From Harenicola maris (GTDB lineage: Bacteria; Pseudomonadota; Alphaproteobacteria; Rhodobacterales; Rhodobacteraceae), in assembly GCA_018524345.1 (NCBI GenBank), contig JADQAZ010000002.1:124001-188000 (forward strand): a DNA stretch of 64,000 nucleotides, written 5' to 3'. The translations under genes and the position numbers were made by a program. Positions 53,729 to 62,212 of this stretch are shown here, piece by piece. Numbering within the stretch: the first letter of the stretch is position 1; each line of letters starts with the position of its first letter. The notes beneath the pieces are model-generated. The model worked only from the letters and a program-made list of their open reading frames with translations. It was not told the origin of the DNA and did not search any database.

Positions 53729-53764
53729 CTGCCGGGACCCGTCTGAGGGGTCGGGTCCCGGCAG
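53729..53764. terminator. Strong 13-bp hairpin after the small basic-protein gene
   Basis: CTGCCGGGACCCG / CGGGTCCCGGCAG with a 10-base loop, 10 bases after the stop at 53718. No T tract, so it may be a transcript 3'-end stabiliser or a weak terminator. Confidence 0.6.
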
Positions 53765-54071
53765 AACCACCTTTATCCTCCCTACCGAATGAAGATCCCG
53801 CTCTTTCTGGCTGCTCGCTGACAAGGGGGATCATCCGGGGCCGCAGACTGCGCGCAGCTGCCATGCCGCAGCGACCCCACCCTATCCCGGCCCGGTTAAG
53901 TCATAATTGGGCCGGGATTTTTATGACGCCCTTTCAATAGCTTAAATTGATTACATCGCGGGGCGCGTCCCAATAAATTCCCAAACAAACCTTGCGCCGG
54001 TCACATTTCTGCCGCGCTTGGCGGGTGAATTGGGATCAACGAAAACGCGAAGGCACGAGGGAGCCCCAGCA
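53765..54071 (+). other. Intergenic region with a terminator-like hairpin
   Basis: No gene recognised. ATCCCGGCCC / GGGCCGGGAT (53884-53918, 15-base loop) followed by TTTTT looks like a Rho-independent terminator on the plus strand. This suggests that transcription reading through from the gene at 53470 ends here. AT-rich sequence after 53925 probably holds the promoter of the gene at 54072. Confidence 0.6.
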
Positions 54072-54380
54072 ATGTCAAAGACTGCAATGAACACGATGAT
54101 CACCAAGCTGAAATTCGGCGCGAATGTCCTGATGGCGACCTCTTTGGTTGCGGTTGCTGGCGGATATTTCCTGATGGGTGGTCAGTCGGCCTCTGCCGCC
54201 TCCTTCCTGTTCACTGCCCCGACACCGGCATGGGAGACCGCTTCGGTCCCGGCCACCGATATGACAATGGCACAGCGCATCGGCCAAGAGGCCCTGGTGC
54301 GTGCCCAGACAGCCCGCACTCTGGCCTCGAACGAGACCCATGGCGCAGGCAAACTGGCACAGTTGGCCGCACAGAACTGA
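54072..54380 (+). CDS. Small membrane-anchored or exported protein, unknown function
   Basis: 102 residues from the ATG at 54072 with GAGGGAG about 8 bases upstream. One hydrophobic segment (FGANVLMATSLVAVAGGYFL), then SASAASFLFTAPTPAWETAS and an amphipathic tail MTMAQRIGQEALVRAQTART, ending LAQLAAQN. The hydrophobic stretch plus SASA could be an uncleaved signal anchor or a signal peptide cut after ASA. It lies 77 bases before another small gene on the same strand; the pair may form an operon closed by the terminator at 54905. Confidence 0.6.
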   Translation: MSKTAMNTMITKLKFGANVLMATSLVAVAGGYFLMGGQSASAASFLFTAPTPAWETASVPATDMTMAQRIGQEALVRAQTARTLASNETHGAGKLAQLAAQN

Positions 54381-54457
54381 TCGCCGCTGTAATCGCCCCC
54401 GCGAAAAGAGGGGCGCGCGGCACCCGAGGATAGAGCTTGTAGGACAGGAGACAAACG

Positions 54458-54877
54458 ATGTTGAAAACAATACGCATAGTATTGATCTGCGTTGTTCTCG
54501 TCGCAATGGGCGGCATTGGTTATACGCAGGTCGACTGGTCCAAGGTAAGCCTTGGCGGCGGCGCGGCCAAAGCCAGCCCTTCGATGATCAAATCAACCTC
54601 AACCGGCAGCCGCGTGGGCGGCGACAAGACGATCACCATCCAACGCAAGAAGCCCGGCTTCTGGATGCAACTGCGGATGATGCTCGGCTACAAACCGAAA
54701 GACGCCCATAAGGCCGACCTGCAGCGTCTGCAAAAACAGCGCGAAGGCGAAGCGGCCCGCAGCAAGGGTGTGAATTCGGTAACCGGGCGGCGCGAAAGCA
54801 CCGCGGCGAAACGATCCACCAGCACTCTGAAGAAACAAGCGACCACAAACCGCAGCCTGTCGGACGCTTTGAACTAA
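54458..54877 (+). CDS. Small basic membrane-anchored protein, unknown function
   Basis: 139 residues; AGGAG lies 7 bases before the ATG. An N-terminal signal anchor (TIRIVLICVVLVAMGGIGYT) is followed by a very basic body: TITIQRKKPGFWMQLRMMLG, then YKPKDAHKADLQRLQKQREG and a Lys/Arg/Ser/Thr-rich tail ending NRSLSDALN. KPGFWMQLRMMLGYKPKD could be a membrane-surface helix. Likely anchored in the inner membrane with a charged periplasmic domain. No family recognised. Confidence 0.65.
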   Translation: MLKTIRIVLICVVLVAMGGIGYTQVDWSKVSLGGGAAKASPSMIKSTSTGSRVGGDKTITIQRKKPGFWMQLRMMLGYKPKDAHKADLQRLQKQREGEAARSKGVNSVTGRRESTAAKRSTSTLKKQATTNRSLSDALN

Positions 54878-54904
54878 GCCGATCGACACAGGATAACGAG
54901 ACAG

Positions 54905-54937
54905 GACCCCGGCATTGATTTGCCGGGGTCTATTTCG
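54905..54937 (+). terminator. Rho-independent terminator
   Basis: GACCCCGGCA / TGCCGGGGTC (54905-54930, 6-base loop) followed by TATTTCGTTTTCC, 27 bases after the stop of the gene ending at 54877. Confidence 0.9.
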
Positions 54938-55032
54938 TTTTCCCCTTGTCGCGCAGCCGATCATGGGAGAGTAAATCGCCGTTGATTCACGATACGGTTG
55001 AGTAAAATTCTAACCACCCTTGTTCACACCCG

Positions 55033-55098
55033 AATATTCGAGGTAGAATATTTCTTAGGGGAGGTAATGGGGCTAACAATCTTGCGCACGCGCGCAAG
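55033..55098. promoter_or_regulatory. Two inverted repeats upstream of the HutD-like gene
   Basis: AATATTC-GAGGTA-GAATATT (55033-55052) and CTTGCGC-N4-GCGCAAG (55081-55098) lie within 105 bases of the start at 55135. The first is AT-rich and looks like an operator; the second could be a leader hairpin. No regulator can be assigned. Confidence 0.35.
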
Positions 55099-55134
55099 GT
55101 TTGCAGCGAGTTATCGAGAGGGCGCGATCACATC

Positions 55135-55692
55135 ATGGACCATACGTTTATCCAGACGGACAACCTCGCCGTCTCGCCGCTCGAGGACGGCGATACCTCA
55201 ACCAGAGAGATCGCAAGCCAACCGGGGCCAAAGGGCGTGACATGGCGCTTTTGCGTCACCGATATCAACACCCCCCTGACCCTGACGCCGCCGCCGGGCT
55301 TTGCTCGGATATTGACTGTGGTGGATGGCTATACCTTCGGGGTGAAAACCGCAAAGGGCCACCAGCCGATCGACTGCTGCACCGCCGTGAAACTGCCCGA
55401 TGACGGCCCCGTGGTGGCAGAGCCGAACAGCGCAACAACGCGGGTTTTCCTTGTAGATTACGACCCCGATGTGGTCTCCACCACCGTCAGAAGGTTGAAC
55501 GGCCCGATTGAACGCAACCTGATCACTCTGGGCCATTCCAGCTATGCCGTCTACGGCGTCATGGGCAGCTTTACCCTCGCCGGACGGCGCGGGGATGACA
55601 GGTCCTGCATCCTGCTCGGGGCACAGCCTGCCCCCCTCGTGGTCGAGGAAGGCAGCATGGTTCTGGTCGTGCGGATCGACACGCTTACCTAA
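55135..55692 (+). CDS. HutD/Ves-like cupin protein
   Basis: 185 residues. The N-terminus contains TREIASQPGPKGVTWRFCVT and PPPGFARILTVVDGYTFGVK. This fits the HutD/Ves pattern 'TREIA...WR-x-S-x-A-x-I...PG-x-x-R-x-L-x-x-x-x-G', a small bicupin associated with histidine utilisation. Later segments (NRSATTRVFLVDYDPDVVST-like stretch, ERNLITLGHSSYAVYG, RSCILLGAQPAPLVVEEGSM) are less similar. No hut genes are nearby, so a histidine role is not supported by context. It ends 18 bases before the convergent DUF2934 gene. The family call is moderate. Confidence 0.5.
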   Translation: MDHTFIQTDNLAVSPLEDGDTSTREIASQPGPKGVTWRFCVTDINTPLTLTPPPGFARILTVVDGYTFGVKTAKGHQPIDCCTAVKLPDDGPVVAEPNSATTRVFLVDYDPDVVSTTVRRLNGPIERNLITLGHSSYAVYGVMGSFTLAGRRGDDRSCILLGAQPAPLVVEEGSMVLVVRIDTLT

Positions 55693-55710
55693 CCAGCAGG
55701 CAGGGCGCGC

Positions 55711-55977
55711 TTACTTCGCCGCGGCTTTCTTGGCCGCTGGCTTTTTCGCCGCCGGTTTCTTGGCCGCAGGCGTCTTCGCAGCCGCTTTAACGGCGGGCTT
55801 CTTCGCCGCGGCTTTGCGTGGTTTCGTGGCGGGCTTGGCCGACTTCAGCTGTTCGATGGCTTGCTGCCAATGGGCCTCGTCACGGCCATCGGGTTGCCCC
55901 TCGGACAGCCAGATGTGGTAGGCGGCTTCGCTGATGTTTGAGTCGGTAAAAGTTGGGGTAATGGGTGCCTTTGGCAT
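55711..55977 (-). CDS. DUF2934 protein with histone-H1-like Lys/Ala/Pro tail
   Basis: 88 residues. The N-terminal half is a DUF2934 domain: ISEAAYHIWLSEGQPDGRDE, AHWQQAIEQLKSA. The C-terminal half is built of AAKKPA-type repeats (KPRKAAAKKPAVKAAAKTPA, AKKPAAKK), resembling the C-terminal tail of histone H1-like bacterial proteins such as HctB and related nucleoid proteins. DNA or RNA binding is the simplest guess (inference). The repeated tail DNA is GC-rich and may vary in length between strains. Confidence 0.8.
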   Translation of the reverse strand: MPKAPITPTFTDSNISEAAYHIWLSEGQPDGRDEAHWQQAIEQLKSAKPATKPRKAAAKKPAVKAAAKTPAAKKPAAKKPAAKKAAAK

Positions 55978-56263
55978 GACGGTATCCTGAACTTATGGGC
56001 AGTGAACAATTATGATAGCGCTAACGGTGCTAGGCAAAATGCTGCGCTTGCACAATAGCCTTCCCTAGGGGCATTTTGCCGCTGTTGCATTCCTGCAAGC
56101 CCAATGTTTACTGGCACATTAACCCATCAGAGCAACCCGTTCTGACACCAAGGTTTTTGCGAACTCCACGCAAGATGCCGCAACGCAGCATCATCCACAC
56201 ATCAGACCACCCCAGCCAAGACACCGCCAAACACCCACGCCCCCAAAACCAGCCGAATCGCCC
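55978..56263. other. Intergenic region, no gene recognised
   Basis: 286 bases between the starts/ends of two minus-strand genes; short frames only. It presumably contains the DUF2934 promoter next to 55978 and the transcription end of the Hint-domain gene. Confidence 0.4.
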
Positions 56264-57838
56264 CTAATGCGGCGCCTGCCCGATCAGCGCCTGCGCCTCA
56301 AAGCTGCGCAGCACAGGCCGGGCGGCGGGGGAATAGCCCTGCCCCGTGCGCGGATCAAGCTGCGGGAAAAGGGCGGTGATCTCCTCCACCACCGCGCGGT
56401 CAAAGACCGAAAGCGTCTGCGCCCCGGGCAGAAAGCTCTCGCTCGGCAGGCCCGCGGACCAGATGATCTGGTGCCGGTCAAACATCAGATGCACATAGGT
56501 CACCTGCCCACCCCGACGGCGACGCACGGTCATGTCATTGACCAGCTCCTTCGCCGCCACAAGAACCTCCAGCGCATCAAACATCAACTCGGCGCGCTCA
56601 TCGCTCAGCAACACACGATGCTGCGGCGACAGTTCCAGCGCATCGTGATCGCCCAGCGCTCCGGCGGCAAAGGCGATGGGGGCATAATCCCCCTGCGCCG
56701 CAACACTGCGCCGCCCGGCCCAGCGCAGGGGCTGCGGCCCGTCATCCAGCGTCATCACCAGATCACCGGGGCGCAGGCTTTCCACCGGCACCTCGCCCGA
56801 GGGCGTCAAAATCCCCGTGCCCGCGACGAAACAGGGCACCGTATTGACGGTGACATAGCCCACATCATCGGTGCCATCGCCATTGACGATCCCATAGGTG
56901 AAATTCACCGTGCCAAGATCCGCATCGCCCTGAATATCAAAGGTGCCGTCATTGTTCAGGGTCACGACCTCGCCCGTGGCCAGCGTAACGCTGTCGCCAT
57001 AGTTCACCGCAACCCCGTTGATATGGGTAACAGTCAGCGTGCCGGAGCCGTTGTTGATGTCATTGTCCAGCACATCCAGCGTCTTGTTGCCATTGGCGAA
57101 CATATCCACGCTATCGGAAATCGCGACCACCTCGGTCTGCACGGAATCCCCCGCGATCAGCAGGTTACTGTCGTAATTGGCATCCCCCACATCGGCGATC
57201 CCGATGCGAATGTCATTCTCCTCGCCCGCTGTCACCGGAATCGTCAAGGTCATGGTGATGGTGAACCCGTCCATCTCCGTGTTCCATGCGTCGCTGGTGT
57301 TGTCGTTGTAGAAGTTGATGTTGTTGCCGGAGTTGATATTGCCAACGCTGGTATTGCCGTTGCCAACCTCCATCTCCACAAAGTTGCCGTCGATCCAGAC
57401 CCCGACAAAGTCGTTGTAGATAGAGTTGATATACTCGGGATACTCCTCGGAGCTAAAAACGAACTGCATCGTCAGAACATCCGTATCCGGCACAAAGGTC
57501 ACATCGATAAAGCTGGCGTCAAAGGTGCTGGTTCCGGCCTCCGCATTGAACCAAGCCTGACCGTTGGGGCCGCTGGTCTGGCTGCCGGTGTTGGTGGACT
57601 GATTGGACTGCCCGTTCGAGTTGGTGAAATCCTCCGCATCACCGGTGGACAGGATCACCCCCGTATCGCTTGGCGTGACCCCCGGCGAGGTGGCATCGCC
57701 GCCGGTAAAGATCCCCGAGGAGTCATTATCCCCCGTATAACTGGCGGACACCACCGTTACCCCGGGGCCAAAGATGGCATTGGCCATCGCCGTGGCACCG
57801 GCATTGGTGTTGATATTCAGTTCGGACGCTGTGACCAT
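56264..57838 (-). CDS. Choice-of-anchor L plus Hint-domain secreted protein
   Basis: 524 residues, no N-terminal signal peptide. Residues about 1-230 are a choice-of-anchor L domain: FVFSSEEYPEYINSIYNDFV, VGVWIDGNFVEMEVGNGNTS, GIADVGDANYDSNLLIAGDS. Residues about 240-330 form a cadherin-like, Asp/Asn/Gly-rich stretch (LDVLDNDINNGSGTLTVTHI). From Cys336 a Hint domain (intein/hedgehog fold) follows: PCFVAGTGILTPSGEVPVES, LELSPQHRVLLSDERAELMF, AKELVNDMTVRRRRGGQVTY, MFDRHQIIWSAGLPSESFLP. The N-side Cys and the SPQHR motif are those that drive N-S acyl shift in this fold, so self-cleavage is possible. Glycine/Asp-rich composition and no Sec signal suggest type I secretion (inference). Divergent from dapE. 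Confidence 0.88.
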   Translation of the reverse strand: MVTASELNINTNAGATAMANAIFGPGVTVVSASYTGDNDSSGIFTGGDATSPGVTPSDTGVILSTGDAEDFTNSNGQSNQSTNTGSQTSGPNGQAWFNAEAGTSTFDASFIDVTFVPDTDVLTMQFVFSSEEYPEYINSIYNDFVGVWIDGNFVEMEVGNGNTSVGNINSGNNINFYNDNTSDAWNTEMDGFTITMTLTIPVTAGEENDIRIGIADVGDANYDSNLLIAGDSVQTEVVAISDSVDMFANGNKTLDVLDNDINNGSGTLTVTHINGVAVNYGDSVTLATGEVVTLNNDGTFDIQGDADLGTVNFTYGIVNGDGTDDVGYVTVNTVPCFVAGTGILTPSGEVPVESLRPGDLVMTLDDGPQPLRWAGRRSVAAQGDYAPIAFAAGALGDHDALELSPQHRVLLSDERAELMFDALEVLVAAKELVNDMTVRRRRGGQVTYVHLMFDRHQIIWSAGLPSESFLPGAQTLSVFDRAVVEEITALFPQLDPRTGQGYSPAARPVLRSFEAQALIGQAPH

Positions 57839-58089
57839 GCTCGGACCCCTTCACCGCCAAGGCAAGGGGCACCCGGCGGCAAAATACCCGCCACAGCCGC
57901 GCAAGCGCCCCAAAGGGTCCGCCAGCCCGGTCATCGTGCCTGCGCTGGACATTGCCAGCCATTTTGCCCTGCCTCAGAGCTTTGTTTTGCCGCGATACTG
58001 CCAGCCTTTTGCCACTGTGTTAATCGCTTGTTCTAAACCCGCCAGTGACTGTAACTGTCACATCACAGCCCCAAACCGCCGGAGACCCC

Positions 58090-59232
58090 ATGCTAGACCC
58101 CGTAGAGTTAACCGCAAAACTGGTCCAATGCCCCTCGATCACGCCCGAGGAAGGCGGCGCGCTGGTGCTGCTGCAGGGGGTGCTTGAGGGGGCGGGGTTC
58201 ACCTGCACGCGGATCGATCGGGGCGGGGTCAGCAACCTCTTTGCCCGCTGGGGCGCGGCCGGAAACGCCAAGGTCTTCGGCTTTAACGGCCATACCGATG
58301 TGGTGCCCTTGGGGGATGAGGGCGCATGGACCAAACCACCCTTCGGCGCGGTGATAGAGGACGGCTGGATGTACGGGCGCGGCGCGACCGATATGAAATC
58401 CGGCGTCGCCGCCTTTGTCGCCGCCGCCGTTGATCTGGTGCAAACCGCCCCGCCCGAGGGCGGCATCATCATCACCATCACCGGCGATGAGGAGGCCGAG
58501 GCCCTGCATGGCACCACCGCCATCCTCGACTGGATGGAGCAGCAGGGCGAGCGTATGTCCGTCTGCCTCGTGGGCGAGCCCACCGCGCCAGAGGTCATGG
58601 GCGAGATGATCAAGATCGGGCGGCGCGGCTCCATGTCCGCCTTCTTTACCGCCCGCGGCAAACAGGGCCATGTCGCCTACCCCCAGCGCAGCAAAAACCC
58701 CGTGCCCGCCCTCGCCCGCCTGATCGACAGACTGTCGAGCGCCGAGCTTGACCAAGGCACCGACCATTTCGACCCCTCCACCCTCGCCTGTACCACCTTC
58801 GATGTCGGCAACCCCGCCACCAATGTCGTCCCGGCAGAGGCCCGCGCCACCGTCAACATCCGCTTCAACGATGCCCATACCTCCGCCAGCCTGACCGAAT
58901 GGCTGGAGAAGGAGCTTGCAACCCTTCGGGACGAAACCGGCATCGACCTGACAATGACCACCCGCGTCAGCGGAGAAAGCTTCGTCACGCCCCCCGGCCC
59001 CCTGTCGGACCTGATCGCGAATGCGGTAGAGGCCGAAACCGGCCTGCGGCCAGAGCTTTCCACCACAGGCGGCACCTCCGATGCGCGCTTTATCAAGGAC
59101 CACTGCCCCGTGGTGGAATGCGGCCTCGTCGGCCACCGGATGCATCAGGTCGACGAACGGGTGCGCGTCGAACAGATCGAACAGCTCAAATCGATCTATT
59201 CCCGCATCCTGACAGACTACTTCGCGGACTAA
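58090..59232 (+). CDS. dapE: Succinyl-diaminopimelate desuccinylase DapE
   Basis: 380 residues from the ATG at 58090 (GGAGA upstream). M20-family zinc hydrolase that removes succinate from N-succinyl-LL-diaminopimelate in lysine/cell-wall synthesis. Motifs: [79 protein letters not shown] (typical DapE), [20 protein letters not shown] and [27 protein letters not shown] plus GTSDARF distinguish it from the catabolic M20 enzymes at 7865, 8989 and 19728. It pairs functionally with dapD at 52048. Confidence 0.96.
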   Translation: MLDPVELTAKLVQCPSITPEEGGALVLLQGVLEGAGFTCTRIDRGGVSNLFARWGAAGNAKVFGFNGHTDVVPLGDEGAWTKPPFGAVIEDGWMYGRGATDMKSGVAAFVAAAVDLVQTAPPEGGIIITITGDEEAEALHGTTAILDWMEQQGERMSVCLVGEPTAPEVMGEMIKIGRRGSMSAFFTARGKQGHVAYPQRSKNPVPALARLIDRLSSAELDQGTDHFDPSTLACTTFDVGNPATNVVPAEARATVNIRFNDAHTSASLTEWLEKELATLRDETGIDLTMTTRVSGESFVTPPGPLSDLIANAVEAETGLRPELSTTGGTSDARFIKDHCPVVECGLVGHRMHQVDERVRVEQIEQLKSIYSRILTDYFAD

Positions 59233-59238
59233 CGCCGG

Positions 59239-59832
59239 ATGAAGCCGACCCTCGTGATCATGGTCAAAGAACCCCGCCCCGGCAGGGTCAAAACCCGCCT
59301 TGGCGGCGACATCGGCCTGACTGCCGCCGCTTGGTGGTTCCGCCACCAATGCGCCGCCCTGATCCGGCGGCTGGATGATCCCCGCTGGCACACGGTCCTC
59401 GCCGTCGCGCCGGATCGCGCAGGGATACAAAGCCGCGTCTGGCCCGCGCACCTGCCCCGCTGGCCGCAGGGCGGCGGCGATCTGGGCGACCGGATGGCGC
59501 GGATGATGCGCCGCGCGGGGCCCGGCCCCGTGATGGTCATCGGCGCCGATATCCCCGGCATCACCCCGGCCCATATCGCCGCGGGCTTCGCCGCCCTAGG
59601 CCGCCATGACGCCGCCTTCGGCCCCGCCCCCGACGGGGGCTATTGGTCCGTCGGCCTCGCCCGCGGCGGGCACATCCCCGCGGGGATGTTCCAGGGCGTG
59701 CGCTGGTCCAGCGAACACGCCCTCGCCGACAGTATCGCAACCCTGCCCGCGCGCCGGATCGCCCTTCTGGCGACCCTGCGCGACGTGGACCGGGCGGCGG
59801 ATTTGGCCGCCTGCGACAGCAGGCGCGCCTAA
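59239..59832 (+). CDS. DUF2064 / TIGR04282-type glycosyltransferase-like protein
   Basis: 197 residues, starting 6 bases after dapE. Pattern of the DUF2064 family: LVIMVKEPRPGRVKTRLGGD (nucleotide-binding Lys-Thr-Arg-Leu), VMVIGADIPGITPAHIAAGF (Asp motif), HDAAFGPAPDGGYWSVGLAR, FQGVRWSSEHALADSIATL. The fold is similar to CofC and nucleotidyltransferase-like GT-A enzymes. The substrate is not known. Probably cotranscribed with dapE. Confidence 0.85.
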   Translation: MKPTLVIMVKEPRPGRVKTRLGGDIGLTAAAWWFRHQCAALIRRLDDPRWHTVLAVAPDRAGIQSRVWPAHLPRWPQGGGDLGDRMARMMRRAGPGPVMVIGADIPGITPAHIAAGFAALGRHDAAFGPAPDGGYWSVGLARGGHIPAGMFQGVRWSSEHALADSIATLPARRIALLATLRDVDRAADLAACDSRRA

Positions 59833-59850
59833 TCCGCCGCCCGGCTGCCC

Positions 59851-59872
59851 CGCCTTCCCGCAAGGGAAGGCG
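59851..59872. terminator. Hairpin between the DUF2064 gene and rnr
   Basis: CGCCTTCCC-GCAA-GGGAAGGCG, a 9-bp stem with a GNRA-type tetraloop, 18 bases after the DUF2064 stop. AAACTTCA follows, with no T tract. Confidence 0.55.
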
Positions 59873-59935
59873 AAACTTCACCGCCGGATCGTTGTTTCCC
59901 TATGCGGCCCTCGCAGCCCATGCTAGGGCTGCTTT

Positions 59936-62212
59936 ATGGCCCAGATACCCGATAAAGCCGCCATCCTTGAGTGGATCGCCGCGCACCCCACCCAGACCTC
60001 AAAACGCGACATCGCCCGTGCCTTCGGCATCAAGGGCGCCGCCCGGATCGACCTTAAGCGCGTGCTCAAGGAGCTGGAGGGCGAAGGGCACCTTGAAAAG
60101 CGCCGCAAAACCTACCGCGACCCCGACAAACTGCCCCCCGTCTCCGTGCTCGAAGTCACCGCTCCCACCGGCGACGGCGACCTCTACGCCCGCCCGCTGG
60201 AATGGCAGGGCGAGGGGCCAGAGCCGAAAATCCTCATGGTCCCCCGCGCCAGCGACCCCGCCCTTGGCGCGAATGACCGCATCCTTGCCCGCCTGACCGA
60301 GGTCAAGGGCGAGGCCCACGCCTATGAGGCCCGCCTGATCCGCCGCATCGGCGCCAACCCCCTGCGCATCCTCGGCGTCTTTCGCAAAGGCTCCGAAGGG
60401 GGCCGCATCGTGCCCGTCGACAAGGGTCCCGCCAAGGAATGGATCGTCCCCGAGGGCAGCACCCATGGCGCGCAGGACGGCGAACTGGTCGAGGCAGAGC
60501 ACGCCGGCCCGAAATCCCGCATGGGCCTGCCAAAGGCGCGCATTGTCGAACGCCTCGGCGACCCTTCTGCGCCCAAGGCGGTCTCGCTGATCGCCATCCA
60601 CCAACACGGCATCCCAGACCACTTCCCCGACGAGGTCATCGCAGAGGCCGACGCGATGAAGCCCGCCGATCTGGGCGAGCGCGAAGACCTGACGGATATG
60701 CCCCTCATCACCATCGACCCAAGCGATGCACGCGACCATGACGACGCCTGCTTTGCCCATCCCGATACCGAGGATAAATCCAACGAAGGCGGCCATATCA
60801 TCTGGGTCGCCATCGCCGATGTCGCCCATTACGTCCGCCCCGGCACCGCGCTGGACCGCGAGGCCAAAACGCGCGGCAACTCCACCTATTTCCCCGACCG
60901 CGTCGTGCCCATGTTGCCCGACCGCCTCTCGGGCGATCTGTGCTCCCTGCACGAGGGGGTGGACCGCGCCTGTATCGCCGTGCGGATGCAAATCTCGCCC
61001 AAGGGCGAGCTGCTCTCGCACAGCTTCACCCGCGGCCTCATGCGCTCCCCCGCCTCGCTGAATTACGAGGAGGTGCAGGCCGCCATGGATGGCCGCGTGT
61101 CAGAGCGGCTCGAGGACCTGATGGACCCCGTCATCCGCCCGCTCTATGCCGCCTACGAGGCGCTGGTGAAGGGGCGCGAGGAACGCCAACCCCTCGCCCT
61201 CGACCTGCCCGAACGCAAGATCATTCTGGATGACAGTGGCAAGGTCCAATCCGTCGCCTTCCGCGACCGCCTTGATGCGCATAAGCTGATCGAGGAATTC
61301 ATGGTCCTCGCCAATGTCGCCGCGGGCGAGGCGCTGGTGGCCAAGAAACAGCCCCTGCTGTTCCGCGTCCACGAGGAGCCAAGCCCCGAAAAGCTCGAGG
61401 CCCTGCGCGAAACGGCGCAGGCCAGCGGCCTTGTCCTTGCCAAGGGGCAGGTCCTTCAAACCCGCCACCTCAACCGCCTGTTGGAGCAAGCCGCTGGCAC
61501 GGACCACGCGGAACTTATCAATATCTCCACCCTGCGCAGCATGACGCAGGCCTATTATGGCCCGAAAAACTTCGGCCACTTCGGCCTCGCGCTCAAAACC
61601 TACGCCCATTTCACCTCGCCCATCCGGCGCTACTCCGACCTCATCGTCCACCGCGCCCTTGTCACCGCTCATTGCTGGGGCGACGATGGGTTGACGCCCG
61701 AGGATATCGAGCGGCTGGAACCCACGGGCGAGCATATCTCCCAGACCGAGCGCCGCTCCATGACGGCCGAGCGCGACACCACCGACCGCTACCTCGCCGC
61801 CTTCCTGTCTGACCGTGTCGGCAATGAATTCAGCGGCCGGATCAGCGGCATCGCCAAATTCGGCGTCTTTGTCCGCATGGACGAAACCGGCGCCGATGGC
61901 ATGGTGCCGATGCGCGCCTTGGGCCGCGAATATTTCCACTACGACCGCGACAGCCAGACGCTAATGGGCGCCGACACAGGCCGCATCATCAGCATAGGCC
62001 AACGCGTTCTGGTGCGGCTGGCCGAGGCCACGCCGATCACCGGCGGGCTGCTGCTCGAACTGTTGGAGCTTGACGGCGAGGCCGTCGAACCCGCGCCCCA
62101 CCACGGCGGAAGCGGCTACAAAGGCCGCCCGCCCAAGCGCAAGGAACGCCGCGCCAAGGGCAAGGCCAACGCCAAGAAACGCAAGGTCTCGCGGCAGCGT
62201 AAGGCGAAATAG
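59936..62212 (+). CDS. rnr: Ribonuclease R
   Basis: 758 residues. 3'-to-5' exoribonuclease of the RNB family that degrades structured RNA. N-terminal winged-helix region (AILEWIAAHPTQTSKRDIAR), cold-shock-like domains, then the RNB catalytic domain with TIDPSDARDHDDACFAHPDT (metal-binding Asp cluster). Further motifs: GNSTYFPDRVVPMLPDRLSG, ISTLRSMTQAYYGPKNFGHF, FTSPIRRYSDLIVHRALVTA. The S1 domain NEFSGRISGIAKFGVFVRMD lies near residue 630. A Lys/Arg-rich tail (GRPPKRKERRAKGKANAKKR) ends the protein, as in E. coli RNase R. The next gene starts immediately after its stop. Confidence 0.97.
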   Translation: MAQIPDKAAILEWIAAHPTQTSKRDIARAFGIKGAARIDLKRVLKELEGEGHLEKRRKTYRDPDKLPPVSVLEVTAPTGDGDLYARPLEWQGEGPEPKILMVPRASDPALGANDRILARLTEVKGEAHAYEARLIRRIGANPLRILGVFRKGSEGGRIVPVDKGPAKEWIVPEGSTHGAQDGELVEAEHAGPKSRMGLPKARIVERLGDPSAPKAVSLIAIHQHGIPDHFPDEVIAEADAMKPADLGEREDLTDMPLITIDPSDARDHDDACFAHPDTEDKSNEGGHIIWVAIADVAHYVRPGTALDREAKTRGNSTYFPDRVVPMLPDRLSGDLCSLHEGVDRACIAVRMQISPKGELLSHSFTRGLMRSPASLNYEEVQAAMDGRVSERLEDLMDPVIRPLYAAYEALVKGREERQPLALDLPERKIILDDSGKVQSVAFRDRLDAHKLIEEFMVLANVAAGEALVAKKQPLLFRVHEEPSPEKLEALRETAQASGLVLAKGQVLQTRHLNRLLEQAAGTDHAELINISTLRSMTQAYYGPKNFGHFGLALKTYAHFTSPIRRYSDLIVHRALVTAHCWGDDGLTPEDIERLEPTGEHISQTERRSMTAERDTTDRYLAAFLSDRVGNEFSGRISGIAKFGVFVRMDETGADGMVPMRALGREYFHYDRDSQTLMGADTGRIISIGQRVLVRLAEATPITGGLLLELLELDGEAVEPAPHHGGSGYKGRPPKRKERRAKGKANAKKRKVSRQRKAK

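Noticed and set aside
53719-53940. Possible two-piece tmRNA or other structured RNA gene
   Set aside because: No tag-peptide coding sequence of the alphaproteobacterial type and no tRNA-like acceptor ends could be found; only simple hairpins are visible.
55067-55240. Open frame with GGGGAGG just before its ATG, upstream of and overlapping the HutD-like gene
   Set aside because: The ribosome-site spacing is only about 2 bases, the peptide is an Arg/Ser-rich low-complexity sequence, and it runs 100 bases into the HutD-like gene in another frame.
56267-58036. Open frame of 589 codons antisense to the Hint-domain gene
   Set aside because: The sense strand shows convincing choice-of-anchor L and Hint motifs; the antisense translation has none.
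58108-59574. Open frame of 488 codons antisense to dapE and the DUF2064 gene
   Set aside because: It spans two well-supported genes on the other strand and consists of low-complexity Gly/Ala/Asp-rich sequence.
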